DNA of 64,000 nt from Nautilus pompilius (taxonomy: Eukaryota; Mollusca; Cephalopoda; Nautilida; Nautilidae). Shown here in pieces: positions 24,298 to 36,325 of the stretch. Position 1 is the first letter of the stretch; the number at the start of each line of letters is the position of its first letter. The position numbers were made by a program, and so were the translations under genes. The stretch is taken from NCBI GenBank assembly GCA_018389105.1, contig JACATO010000091.1:806001-870000 (forward strand), written 5' to 3'. The notes under the pieces are model-generated. The model saw only the letters and a program-made list of their open reading frames with translations. It was not told the DNA's origin and searched no databases.

Positions 24298-26039
24298 CTG
24301 TGTGTGTCAGTGAGTTATCCATGGATTCAGTGAAATTTGTAATCTATAATTTTCTTAGTTTGAAGAAAACTCAGATTGGAGAACAAGTTACCAGAGCCGT
24401 AACTCTGAACAGCTCCTAGTACATACAGGATTCTCCAGGTACACAACAAACCACCCACTCCCTGGTGTATTCGGTGTGCCACTGTTACCACTATTCACAC
24501 AGTTTACTCTGTGGTTGTTGTACTTTATTGTTAACCTTAGAAATTCTCTCACAAATTAAACTTTACTGACTTTAAAGGGTTGGCATCCAGGTGAGTGATT
24601 ACCAGTTTTTGGAACTTCCACCTGTGTAGATGCTAATTACTACCTCCAGTTCCATTTACAAACTGTCATATTAATATTACATTTTGATTAGGTGATCATT
24701 CTTATTGATAAGTTATCTTTAGATCATTTACTCCATTACTGAGGATGTGTTTATGTGCATTGCTTCATTTCTCTTTTCTATAAAAATCTCCTTAATCTAA
24801 ATGCGATTTTACTGCTGTATTGTTTAAAAGAGTATGGAAGGAACATGTCTGTTGATTAAATCCAGGTGAGATTATGTGGCTTACAAAATTAAATATAACT
24901 TTATATTGGAAATAAATAGACAATAATTTTTAGGAAGATGAGTTTATCTGGATTTCTATTCAGATTCAAGAAAGTGAAAGAAATAGAATTTAAAAAGAGA
25001 AAAATAATAATAAAGGTTAGAAAGAAACCTTAATTTATGTGAGCAGACATTTCACAGAAAACCTCATCTCCTCTTAATTTTATAACATATACAAGGTATT
25101 GTTATGCATCAGAGAAGAAAGTCTTAAGAATTCATAGAAGTTACCTGATTATCTCCCCTATTCACAACATTTTGTTTAGCAGCATATTCTTTGCTTCCTT
25201 ATTTACTCTGTTGTTATTTGGTTTCTGGTCCTGGTAAAGTTTCCTTCAGTGACATCTGTCCTGCAGACTCCAGGATTTCCTGCCATTGATTGGGCCGCTT
25301 ATATCAATTGGATTTCTTCTTTGTCATAGACATAATAAAAAAACAACAAGCAGTAAGGTAAACACAGGTGCGTTTATTGGTGAGAACAGATTATAGACAG
25401 GTGATCAGTGAAACAGCCAGGTATATCGGCCGGTGCAGAGACTGAGGTGGGAGTAAACACAACACAGGGACAGAGTTCTAGACACTGAATATAAAACTAA
25501 GAGGAATCTATTAGAGTTGACAGTCACAGTCAGGCAAACAGAGACACAGCAGCCGGTTGATGATTTAGTGGAAAGGTTTCTGTTGCTCTTATAAAAAATT
25601 CTGATAAATTAATTATTAATTTTCCTTTTATGGAGTAAATTATCACAGCAGACATGCGGCTTATGGTGGGTAACACGTGACTGTGTTGATAACGAGGTGA
25701 GCGCCACCTGGAGAGTCAGTTTACCTCCCCCTTTACCTTGACAGACTGACTTTTACAAACGTATTATTTGAATCGTTCGTGATAAATTAATTATTACAGT
25801 TCAGGTGAGAAAGGTGTGAAAACTGGATCTGTGAGTATTAATTTAGGGGGACATCACGTGGCTTGGAGAGTAATGGCGGCGTGTCGTCTGCTTTCTGTGA
25901 CTGAGAGGAAGAGAAGTTAGGGAAACTGAGAGGCAGAGAAAGAGGAGACACAGAAATTAGAAAATCCTCTGTGGGAGATAATGGGAGGGGTGATAGTAGG
26001 GAAAGGGAGAGTAAACGAGGTGTGTAGTCGATCAGTTCA
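24298..26039. other. AT-rich spacer downstream of the lectin gene
   Basis: Includes the inverted-repeat partner at 24900-24955. The rest has no recognised feature. The 3' UTR of the PAN/lectin gene must lie in the right part, but I see no convincing AATAAA in minus orientation close to the stop. Confidence 0.35.
24900..24955. repeat. Inverted partner of the repeat at 20.4 kb
   Basis: Matches the reverse complement of 20398-20452 with few changes. The 4.5-kb separation makes a stem structure unlikely to matter. More likely two insertions of one short element in opposite orientation. Confidence 0.5.
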
Positions 26040-29000
26040 CTAAAGGGAGATCTCACACACAAATGGCAGGTAGCTGTCACAACTGGCAGAACTCCATTTC
26101 ATCTTAATATTCAAGAAGCTACGTAGCGCACAACACTTAGCAAATGTCGGTAGAGGCTCACCAGGGTACCAGCTGGTCCCAACCACAGCTGTTCCATCCA
26201 ACCAAACCCATTCATCTTTCTTCTTCCAGCAGCCAATCCATGGTGACACTAAAAACAACAGAAATAAGGGCAACACTGACAAGGAAAGAACTACCATCAT
26301 CGACCCCAGGACTTGTGCCTGTCAATCAAACAAAGTGGGTGGAGTCATCTGCCTGTTATGAAAATTAATCGATGACATTAGCCATTGGTCAGACTGGCTG
26401 AATAATTGGTCTGTTGGAGGTCAGTGGTCAGAAATCCAGGATTTTATTTAAAGTCCAGCGACTCTGTCAGTGAATGAAATCAGCGAGAAAAACATTAAAA
26501 CAAAAAGATGAGATTCATTTATTGTTTGGTTAATGTCCGGGTACAACCTGGAAAGAAACCTGTTTATGGTCTGTAAGAGAAGACGTCTTTACTGTTTTAT
26601 CATGGATCAGGGGGAGAAATGCTGAAAATTAAATCATCTCATACTCACGACTGACACTGCGACTTTTATGCTTGAGGAATTCCACTAGTTCTCTCTCCTT
26701 TTTGGTGATAGGGGATATCAGTACTGCACCATCTTTCTCGCAATGCTTTACAGCTGATGTCCAGGTCAACTGCAATCTGTACCACTTGTACCAGATGCCA
26801 ATTGTCTTGTTAAAGGTGTATCCCTCCCCACTGTGATCTTTCCCTGTGGGTAAGAAAATAGATGTGAAGTTATTTTGCAAATCAGTGGAAGACAAATATT
26901 AAATCATGACCACTTATTCAGGAAAACTGACTGAGTGAGTCAGATGGATTCCATTGTTTCAAAACCAGGGCCCAGGTAGTAAATAGAGAGTTCACCTTCA
27001 TAAAATATTACATTAAGTAAGTTAGCAGGCTCACCTGAGAAGGTAAAAAAAAGCATGCTGTTTTCAAATCTGAAAATTAGAATTAATCAAATATCTAAGG
27101 ATTTTTAGTTACAGAAATAAATGGAAATCTAATGTTATATATTTTGAGTGTTCTTTTTAGTACTGTGTACACACAGCAGGCTACACAGGAGAAGCATGTG
27201 TTGCCTGCTTACATGTACACACAAGTGTGCTTCTTCTGCTTGCAGAATAGCTGAGACAAAGCAAATCTCTATAAGATCAAAGAACGGCCATCAAGAACAG
27301 ACCACACTCCAGAAAATTCAATGTGCAACATGTGCCAGGTATGTCTGCAAAGAATACTTCTTCCACTACTGCACATAAAGCTGGGCCTGATGAAGAGCTT
27401 TGTAAAGGCAATGAGTGTTGAATGTGTGAGGTTTCTTTATCTGAAAGAACAATTTGGAGCCATTTTAACTGATGCCAAGTTGAAGAGTCTTCCAGTCAAG
27501 GCTTAACCCACTGGAGCTGGCTGCATGGGAGGCTTTCAAACTGGTAATCCACAGTTTCCTTGGGAACCAAAACGCAGACAACTATGCCAAGTTGGTTCAA
27601 CACATAAATGCCTTTGGAGAAATGGGTTTCCGTATGTCACTGAAGTTGCATTTTCTTCATTCACATTCGGATATCTTCCCAGCCAACTTTGGTGCTGTGA
27701 GCCATGAGCATGGTGAGAGGTTCCTCCAACACACAAAGACAATGGAGACCCACCATCAGGGGAGATTCAACTCAAACATAATGGGGGGAGCTGTCGTTGA
27801 ATGTACACCTTGTACAATGTGTTTTTATGTTGTTCAATGTGTTCGAACTTATGGATAACAGATACCGTACAATAAGCAATATGTTTATATCGTGAAGTTT
27901 TGCGATGTGCCAGATTTATTAATAAACAAGGACTGGAAATGACATTTATCTGTAACCACAAATCTTGACGGGCTGAGTCAATTCTGACTTCGAATTTGGA
28001 ATCAGCTGCTTGGTTTGATAAAGGACGCCTACATGTACCTCAGTAGCAGTCAGAAAGTTATTTTTTGTTGTCCAGTGTTGTCATTTGAGATTTCCATCAG
28101 ATCCGCTGATCGGTATAATGGATGGTTTACCTGGGAGGGTTGTGGACTCTACAGACCTGATAGATATTTTGGGTTCACAGAGGCTGTAGATGAGTCTGAG
28201 ACTTCACAAATCTTTGTACACTGCACTATAAGCTATTGATGTGTAACTTGATCCTCGTTGTCCATTTCTGAAGTTCTGATGTGTAGATTTAAAGTTTTCA
28301 TATCCACCAACTAAAAACAGAACATTAATTAGCTTTTATAAATTTGAATAAAATTTTATGTCTTTATTTCTGGGGCCCATTTTAATTTAAATTTGACTAA
28401 GTCAGAAAGTCAAAACAGAGCAGCAGTTTTTCCACAGGAGCAGTGAGTTCACCCTTCATCATCATCATTGTTATGCTCTTGTTAACACATTTAGATAACA
28501 AGAGAACAGAGATGTGAAAACTTTAACTGAAGCGAGTCCACATAGCAGCCATTACACCATCACAGGTGAGTTTAGTCAGAGGTACACCTGTAGTGAATAA
28601 ATATATCAAAGGTGCGGCAGTTTCTGTATTATACTGCGATTATCCAGCCATTTTGTAATCTATATAGTTAGCATATCTTTGAAAAATTAGCATAAACTGA
28701 ACAAAAGAAGAATTTCTGTTGTATTTTAACTTTTGCTTCAGATCTTCATTAATCCTAACAATTAGCTATTTCTTTTTAGATAAAATTACCAGACTTCAGC
28801 TACTGTATACACTTACTATATACTGCATCATTCTTACTGTATATATGAAATAAACTAATTGAAAAGGTAAAATCAGTGAAGAATGTGATTTTAATTTCTC
28901 TTTGACGGAACCATTTTAGGTGGATGGACAGGTGAGACAATAACAAGGTAGACCTACTCTACTGCGTTCACTGAACCTTTAGCTGATTGAGGCTTGCACC

Positions 29001-29471
29001 TTTGTAACGTGAAATGGCTGTATTCTATGGAATCCTGGCTTATTTTTACTAAACTGTATTGCTCTCTCCTCAGTTCGCTATCAATGATATGTTAACATTC
29101 AATAAAATGAATATTAATGAAATATTCTTTTACTGTTATTTCTTAAAACAATATTAATATACACTTACATAGCCTGAAGAACATTGTTCCCTCCATGTCA
29201 GTTGTCTGGCCAAGTCCGATTTTCCCTGGGAATGAAGTCTGCAGAAACGTTGAATTTTGTTGTAAAAGAAGGATGTACACTGGTCATTGTGGCTACATTC
29301 TTTGGCACAGGAGACCTTCGACCGGATTTCGTGGTACCTGACGATCAGATTGTAGTCACTGATCTTATTCTTCAAAGACTCCACTTGATTATACTTGGTC
29401 TCTTTGGTGCCCTGAGCTGACACCAGGATTGTAACACAGCTCACTAAAGCAGCTACATTGATGTACTTCAT
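26040..29471 (-). CDS. Secreted PAN/apple + C-type lectin domain protein
   Basis: Three exons are supported. Exon 1 (29471-29169, 101 codons) encodes a signal peptide (hydrophobic residues 5-19) and a PAN/apple-like domain with cysteines at 55, 59, 65, 77 and 97. It ends at TAT|GTAAGT. Exon 2 (26843-26649) follows CTTACCCACAG and begins the C-type lectin fold (GYTFNKTIGIWYKWY, then HCEKDGAVL). It ends at AGTC|GTGAGT. Exon 3 (26248-26040) follows TTGTTTTTAG and completes it with SPWIGCW, KCCAL, SCDS and FVCE before the stop. Exons 2 and 3 join in phase. Exon 1 ends in phase 0 while exon 2 needs phase 1, so a short linking exon is probably missed in the 2.3-kb intron. The usual EPN and WND calcium/sugar motifs are absent (GEPLPT; KWSSASC), so calcium-dependent sugar binding is doubtful. 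A role in recognition or adhesion outside the cell is inferred from the family. Confidence 0.75.
27240..27800 (+). mobile_element. Fossil of an unassigned transposon-type protein
   Basis: Plus-strand readings include LLPLLHIKLGLMKSFVKAM, then AAWEAFKLVIHSFLGNQN, then RMSLKLHFLHSHSDIFP and GAVSHEHGERF. I recognise this combination (LPPLHIKLGLMK ... LHSH-D-FP-N-GAVS-E-GERF) as a protein type that recurs in many copies in arthropod and other invertebrate genomes and behaves as transposon-derived, but I cannot name the superfamily. It is a broken fragment inside the first intron of the PAN/lectin gene, in the opposite orientation. Confidence 0.6.
27801..29168. other. Intronic AT-rich DNA
   Basis: Remaining part of the long intron of the PAN/lectin gene. 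The expected linking exon (in phase 0, out phase 1) should lie somewhere in 26844-29168, but I could not pick it out. No other feature recognised. Confidence 0.35.
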
Positions 29472-29850
29472 CTTTAAATTTCAAAATGGATCTCAATGGT
29501 TTGCTAACTTCTGAAGGGTGATCACCTGTGATAACCAGAGATTAGCAGTATTAGCAGGTGTGTCCAGCTGTTGCTTCAGTCGCCTACTGATGATAACTCA
29601 GCTACTCGCATTATATGTCTTTCTTAAGCTACCCGAGAAATGTTTCCCCTGGTGACAGCCAATGGTTTGTGGTCTACTTTTTTTGGTTCGTTATGCATCA
29701 GAAAGCCGCTGGTTTATTATCGCACTGACAATTTACCCTCATCACTGGAGGAGAGTTATTTTTCCGCTGTGTTTACCCAGGTTCTAAAGAGACACCAGCT
29801 TCTTACTCTTTAAAGGAAATATCCTGTTTCTTTCTCTCACCTGACTTAAT
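29472..29850 (-). promoter_or_regulatory. Upstream region of the PAN/lectin gene
   Basis: This short interval between the start codon and the conserved duplicated block should hold the promoter. It is diverged from the matching interval at 37317-37680 although the block beyond it is nearly identical. No convincing TATA box or factor site stands out. Confidence 0.35.
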
Positions 29851-30397
29851 ATTCTTACTAATAAATATTTACTTGTGCCAAATTTGTGCAGTCAGGTGAA
29901 TACAGCTTTAAAATTACTGCTGCCATATAAATATCGTGCACCATCGACTCTGCATCAAATGTATGATCTAAAACTAAGAATTTCATTGTCTGCTTATGAT
30001 CATAAATTTGCTTTGGTCTGATGTTCATTCTGTTAGCTTAGCTGACTACATGATGTGTGTTCATAAATTATAACTTCATCCTTGACTGCGCAGCCAGCCT
30101 GGGGAGGTGAATACATTATAACCTCATCAGTCTAACCATCTAATAAGGTACAGACAGAGCTCCTGACACTAAACAAAAACATACAAATAGAGTGAGAATC
30201 TAAAGAAGTGTAAATAGCTTATTACTGCTGTTAAAATTTTTGATGGAAAACTAAAATTGTTTTTAAACTTCACAGTCTATTATTCTATACTAACAATCAC
30301 AAAATTATCCCATTACTCTTTTCTTCTTCTTTATCGGGGATTTGACTGTCCTGTCTGAGAGCAAGATGTGGAGAAGTTGAAAATGGTTTTGTGATTT
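29851..30397. repeat. Near-identical duplicated block (partner 37681-38228)
   Basis: 547 bp match 37681-38228 with only a handful of differences and a 2-base insertion. Sequence on both sides is also homologous between the two loci but strongly diverged. The block lies about 380 bp upstream of the readable PAN exon here and upstream of the decayed PAN exon there. It has no open frame of note. Confidence 0.9.
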
Positions 30398-32179
30398 CCA
30401 AGTCCTGACCTTTGTTATCGTAGACAATGGTTTTAAAGGAAGATGTGCAATTTTTTTACGAATATTATTAAAATAACATCAAATCTGTGTATTGTGGTAT
30501 GTAGTATTTCTTATGTATTACAATCATAGCAGGTAATCTTTTTATTTAGTTTACTCTTATTAATTATAAGGCAAAAAGATCAATTATTATATTAATTAAA
30601 AATGTGATCTTCATTGTGAGTGTCAGGATCACCCTGTAGACAGGGAGTTCAGTCCCTTGTTGTATCTTCTAATCTACTTTCACTCAGCACCATGTTCTTA
30701 CACATTATTCTGGCTGTGTCCACTCCCTAGAACTGACATCCACTTTTTCAGTGATATTTCCATCAAACTGCCCCTGAAAGATCTGAACTTGACTGTTGCT
30801 TATTTAGAAGAAATCTGTTGTTAATACCTGAACATCAAGTGTCATGTTTCTGGCAAAAGGGCTTTGTTGTTAAGATATATCTGTATTAACAGGGTTTTTT
30901 AGGATTTGTAGATGCTCATCTCTAGAATAATCTGAACTTGGCTGTTCTTTATTTAGTTGATAGTAGTTAAACATCAAGTATTGTGTTTCTATAAACACAT
31001 TAAACATGTTTATTAGACTCAGTAGCCGTGTACCGTTGTTACATATGCTTCTTAGTTTTTACAAATGGTCACTTTCAAAACTATCTGGATATCGGATAAA
31101 TCAATTTTTAGTTGCTTTATAAAACATATTTCATATATAATTCAAAGATTTCAATGTTTTTTATTTGATACTGATGGCATCAAACAATGGATAGAGATCA
31201 GAACAGCTGTAATTTCTATTGTACAAGTTACAGTTCTGTTGGACAAACAAACAAAGGTTTTGGATGATCTCTAATGACTTAACCCTTCTACGATTGACTG
31301 ATTGACACAGAAACATTGAAATGGTTCAATCTTGAGATTAAAACATTTTAATTCTGTTTGTGCCACTTGTTTTGATTTAGAGTAGATATTTTAAAATATC
31401 GAATATTATAAACAATTTGCCTGTTAAAGTTGCATACCAAATATTTTTTTGTCTATAGCAAGCGTTCAACACAACGTGTAAACACTTAAACAGTTTTAAA
31501 CGTCCTAACCAAAGACCAAGACTTTTGTTAATATTTCAAAAACAGAATGCATGATAAAAATAAACTTGCTGCTGATATTGTGAAAACAATTAGTTATGTG
31601 GAAGTAAATATGATTTTCTCATTGTTTTTATTAAAACAAAGAAAGCTTCTTAGGCGTTGTATTATTTATGGTGTACAGTGTATTGTTGCATCATCTTTTT
31701 GGAATGATTGCATAGTCTTTTGATATTGGGGTGCAGATGTCAGTTCTTGATTAGCATCCGTATGTTTTTATCCTTAGTATTGTATGTAACACGAACAATG
31801 TGTGTACCGTCGTGAGGACTCCAGACAGTTTGTCTCTGCTACATGAAGCTTTAGATTCTTCAAACCAGAATAGAACAATGCACATTGTAGAGAATATTAA
31901 GCTCCATCAAGACAATAAGATGGAAATAGATTTAGAGAACAAAAAGTTACAGCGAAAAATAAGAATCAATAAAGTGTAATCAATGGTTTTCATAGCTTAA
32001 GGTGACTTATTACCATTCACAGATTATGCTGCTTCAATAGGAGATGCTGCATTTCTCCCAGAAACACAGAATACAAAAAATGAGGGGCTGTTCTTGAGAT
32101 ATATTAAATCTGGTGGTGAGTTTAATACCAGCCAGCATTTTTTTTTGTGAATAATTTGCTTAGAATGAAGAACTTCTCT
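30398..32179. other. AT-rich spacer
   Basis: Left part (to about 30625) is a diverged relative of 38229-38390. Around 30786-30850 and 30941-30995 there are two diverged copies of a piece containing AACATCAAGT. 31525-31620 resembles 33735-33830. No gene recognised. Confidence 0.4.
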
Positions 32180-32985
32180 GCCTTCTTTGACTAAGAAGGC
32201 GTGGCTATAGGGCATCGTGTCCTTAGCCTTCCATTTGGGGTACTGACCAGGTGCCACACCACTCGGATTTGGATGAGTACTGTTCTGCCACACCTGCTCG
32301 AAAAGAGTGGGGGGGTGAGGGATGCTTTTTGCCCTCGGCCTAGGAAGGTTAGGCATGTCGGGACCGATTTTCAGACCTGATGCACCGAGGCCTTTTTTCC
32401 TAAGAGATTTTTGGCTGGGGAAGCAATACTTCTCCATGGAGTTTGCTCGCTCCGACTGAAGCTTTTGCTTCTTCTAACATGGGAAGCCTCGGTGTCCCTA
32501 ACCCTGGTTATTTTTTCAGCCAGCAACACGAAGTGCTTCGGTGCCTCCACCCAGCCATTTTTGCCTTCACCAGGAGCTCACTCCACCAGAGGTTTCGGCC
32601 TCCCCAACTCCCTTCTCTTCAGAGATACACACACATACACGAACTTTGCACTTGCACATACACGCATTACAACGGCAAAAAAAAAAGAAAAAATCAAGGC
32701 ATGCCCATGTCTTTGACTGGTCTTGCCACTTTCTGGTTTTGCTAGATAAGGGTAGGCCAAACTGCCTGAGGATATGTACTGTAGGCCTTTTAGCTGAGGG
32801 AGAGATCATTTGTATGGCCCTTGACTGCAAGTTGGGAGCCATGCTGTTTGTTGTACCTACAGCCCCACATGGGGTTCGCAACCACTTTAAGACCTCAGCT
32901 TCAATCTCCACGCCATGTCACACACACACACACACACCACCACCACATAAAAGATGGAGAACTAAGCAAACACAAGATTATAGAT
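32180..32985. other. Compositionally distinct insert with CA repeat
   Basis: This 0.8-kb stretch is richer in G+C than the AT-rich DNA on either side and ends in a CA/CAC microsatellite (about 32918-32945). It looks like an inserted sequence. Open frames up to 152 codons exist on both strands, overlap each other and show no known domain, so I do not call a gene. I could not find inverted repeats or a tRNA-derived head that would identify an element type. Confidence 0.35.
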
Positions 32986-35230
32986 GGAATGTTTTCTGAT
33001 TACCTGCTAACGAAGCTGATGTCTTGTATTCATATTTTACCTATTAAAGCCAATTCACAACAATTAATCTATCCCTAATCCTGTTAACTGCAGAATTTCA
33101 TCCACATTCATTAATCCAATTTGCAGGAACTAAGACACCTCAACAGTAAATACTTGAATTTACTTACCTTGATTGCCGTCGGTTTCTGCTACAAACAATT
33201 GACACCGAACATTTCAATTGAGGTATTTACAGCTGGAAATCATAGATTCTTCTAGAAATGGTCCATGTGTAAATCTTGCTTAAAACTTAAAACACAGTTG
33301 AAATGATTTGTGTTGTTCATTTTAATTCCACAAAAGTATTTTTGAAATACCAAACAATAAAAACAACTAGAGGATTAAAGATGCTTATGTTATGTGCATT
33401 TGACCAAGAATGGAAAACATTAATATTTATATTTATGCAAATCTTAATTAAATTATCTGTTTAGGTTTCTGTAAAAGTCTCAACACAGGACGGTGATTAT
33501 AAAAAGGTAGTTTATCACCTTAGCTTTCGGTTTAATTAATGATTTGAACTCACAAGTGCATTGTTTTGGATCTCCTTATTGGTGTACCTCAAGGAGCTGT
33601 TTTAGGGCCTATGTCATTCTTGATCCCAGTGAATGAGAAGAATCCAGCAAACTTGGGCACAACAGGAGCACACTTAATTGTTTGCTTTTATTTACTAGGA
33701 AAATAGGAACAACAAAAAAACACTGACACAGCTTTGGTTAATATTTCAAAAGAACCCCTACAGAAATAGAACTTTCATTGACATTGTGACAGAAACAATT
33801 TATGTAAAGGCAAAATTTTGACTTCCTCTGATTGTTCAACTTGTTGAGATTCTTTCTTGTGAAGCTTATTCATTAATGAAAAATTGTAATGTGCAGCTTT
33901 AAGACATCATGACAAATGTCAGTCAATAAAAAATGAAAACTAAATGTTTACAGAAATTAAAGGAACACCAGCTTTTAACAACGATATTTAGTTCAGATCT
34001 AAACACCTCATGTATATTTATCTATGTTCAATACCACAGCAATAACTATGCTGCCGATATCTCAGCTCTGCTTCTTTTTATCTTCATTCAGAGTTTCACA
34101 TCTCTGTAGATTCAAAATTTGGATGACCCTGACTTACCAACCAGATCCCGTTTTAATTTCAGCTTCAAGCATCTTCATACATCCAGCATCCAGTGCCCCT
34201 TTTGGGTGGACAGTGAGGCGCTGTGACCCTTAAATTGTTCTTTTTTCACTCTATTTTGTATGTACGGGAAGCCTAGATATTCTGTTTGTGCATCAGTTGG
34301 ATTGGAAATGTCCATTCATTCATATTTTAATTTGGTAGATTTTTGTGTCCGCTTGTTTCTCTTTTGTGTTTGTTCAACTTTAAATAATTTACTCCGCTGA
34401 TCTAAAAAAGGGGGGGACAAAATTCCCTATTTCCGAGCTCAGTGCTGCCCATCAGCTACTCACAGGGACCAGTCTCTGCTACAGTGGGATGGCGAAGAAA
34501 CAGAAAGGCGTCGTGATACACAGCTCCCTGAAACCATCGTGAACTATTCCTCTCTCCTACATTATAAAGCAGGAAGCCATTAGAGGTTTACGTTCGGTAC
34601 GCTACAGATATAAGCAGGTGCAGAATACTAAGTTAGCTCAGAGTTTGAAATAGATACAAGATGATCTTGAAAGAAATAAAAGCCAGCACACTGAAGATGG
34701 AGGGTGGTGGTGACTTGGCAAGGACCTTACAGCAGCCAGGAATACTGCAAACAATTTTAATAAAATATCAAATAAAAATGAACAGTATAAACATATCTGC
34801 ATTTTTACAATTATTTTTTCTAAACTTCAAACAAAATAATTAAAAAATTCAAGAGCTTAAGAGAGGATGGACTTTAAAATAAAGGTTCGTGTAACTTTTA
34901 AAGGAGGAATCACCCCCTATTTCTCCCCTTAGTCTACTGATACCATGTATGTCATGTGGTCAATCTTTTGTTGGGACATTAGCTTGATTAGCAGCTTGTC
35001 ATGTCAACCACTATGGAACAGATGTGGACCTGTGCGAACTTTCAGGTTACCGCCAGATGTATAAATGACCCCTTAGAAGAATTACCGAGAAAGGTTCATG
35101 GATCAGCTGGATATTATAGGTGACCAAGTCATTTCTAAATTTGTTCATTTTTTGGTCTCTAATTTTCAACAGGTATGAATCCTATAAATATCTTAACCTG
35201 GCGATACAAAAGTTACCAAGGAAAGAGAAT
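32986..35230. other. AT-rich spacer
   Basis: No recognised protein. Contains the candidate microexon at 33168-33188, the segment 33735-33830 related to 31525-31620, and a minus-strand GTAAGT donor-like site near 34130 whose exon I cannot identify. Confidence 0.35.
33168..33188 (-). other. Candidate 21-nt microexon
   Basis: On the minus strand, TTGTTTGTAG is followed by 21 bases and then GTAAGTAAAT, a strong donor. The 21 bases (a multiple of three) read QKPTAIK in one frame without a stop. No neighbouring exon is recognised, so this rests on splice signals alone. Confidence 0.2.
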
Positions 35231-36325
35231 TTACCTTCTCAGTAAAACAACAGATTTTTTACTTATAAAAAAATATTGTTAAATAAACTTGACAAATGTG
35301 AATTATACCAGCAGAATCTTTCCTTGCATTAATGTAAGGTAGCGCTGCTCTGGTCTCCCACAAACATTGTCAATTTTTGCTACACCAACAAATTAACTGG
35401 AGACTGAACTTAGCTCAGCAGATAGTTTCCTTTTACTAATTTGTTTTATCCAACAACTCCAGGTGAATTATTTAATTTATAGCACAGTAGCCTTTTCTTT
35501 TCCTAGCATGCATCACCATCTCACTTCTAGAAGCCATGTTTACCTACATTCGATAAGTGTTACTGTCCTATTCTCATTAGAAAACTGCAGCACTACCTGC
35601 CTACTTATATACAATAGATGTGACCACCATGGATTCTTCATAGACCTATCTTTTATATACACTATCCACATACAATAGATATGGCCATCTTATTTTATTA
35701 ACCTTGTCTACCTGTATAAAATAGATGTTAGCATCAGGTATGCATCAAGATCCTCTAGTCATAAATTTCATCTATGAACATGATAGATGTCAACATCAGG
35801 AGTGCATCATTCTTTCTAGGCAATAAAATGTCGATGCATATCAGAAAATTAGTAAATGTAACAATATTTTGATTCACGATAAAATGGAAATCTTATGGTT
35901 TTATTAGACAGATCTAATAACATGTTTCAGGTGCATGAATAAGTCGGCTAATTGCGGCTCCAACGCATTCAGATAAACCCATTTTGTTAACCAGCAATGT
36001 GTATCTTGAATTAATGTCTCATCCCTTTTATAAAAGCCTCACTAATTATTTACTGACTTTCTCCTCATCTTTGTCAGGAAATGAAGCAGACGATTTAGCA
36101 CACAAACAATCAGCCATTGACCATCTCCCGATAGAAGGTACATCAGAATTAGCATCGGTTGACATGCGATGTCGACTGTCGCTGATCTCTTTATGTCAGA
36201 GCTGTTTATAGTTCAGCTGACGAGAGCAGGCGGCTCTAGAGAAGAGCAACACCAATAAAAGTCTTGTGTACAATTTTAATATAAAAATGAAGCCAAATTA
36301 AAGCAGATCCTTAAAGATGAAAACA
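35231..36325. repeat. Duplicated block, copy 2 (partner 20448-21460)
   Basis: Nearly identical to 20448-21460 with sharp edges on both sides. Includes about 65 bp of extra sequence around 35730-35800 that itself repeats a nearby motif (ATAGATGTCAACATCAGG). The interval 35320-35420 carries the same weak resemblance to PAN-exon remnants as its partner. Confidence 0.85.
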
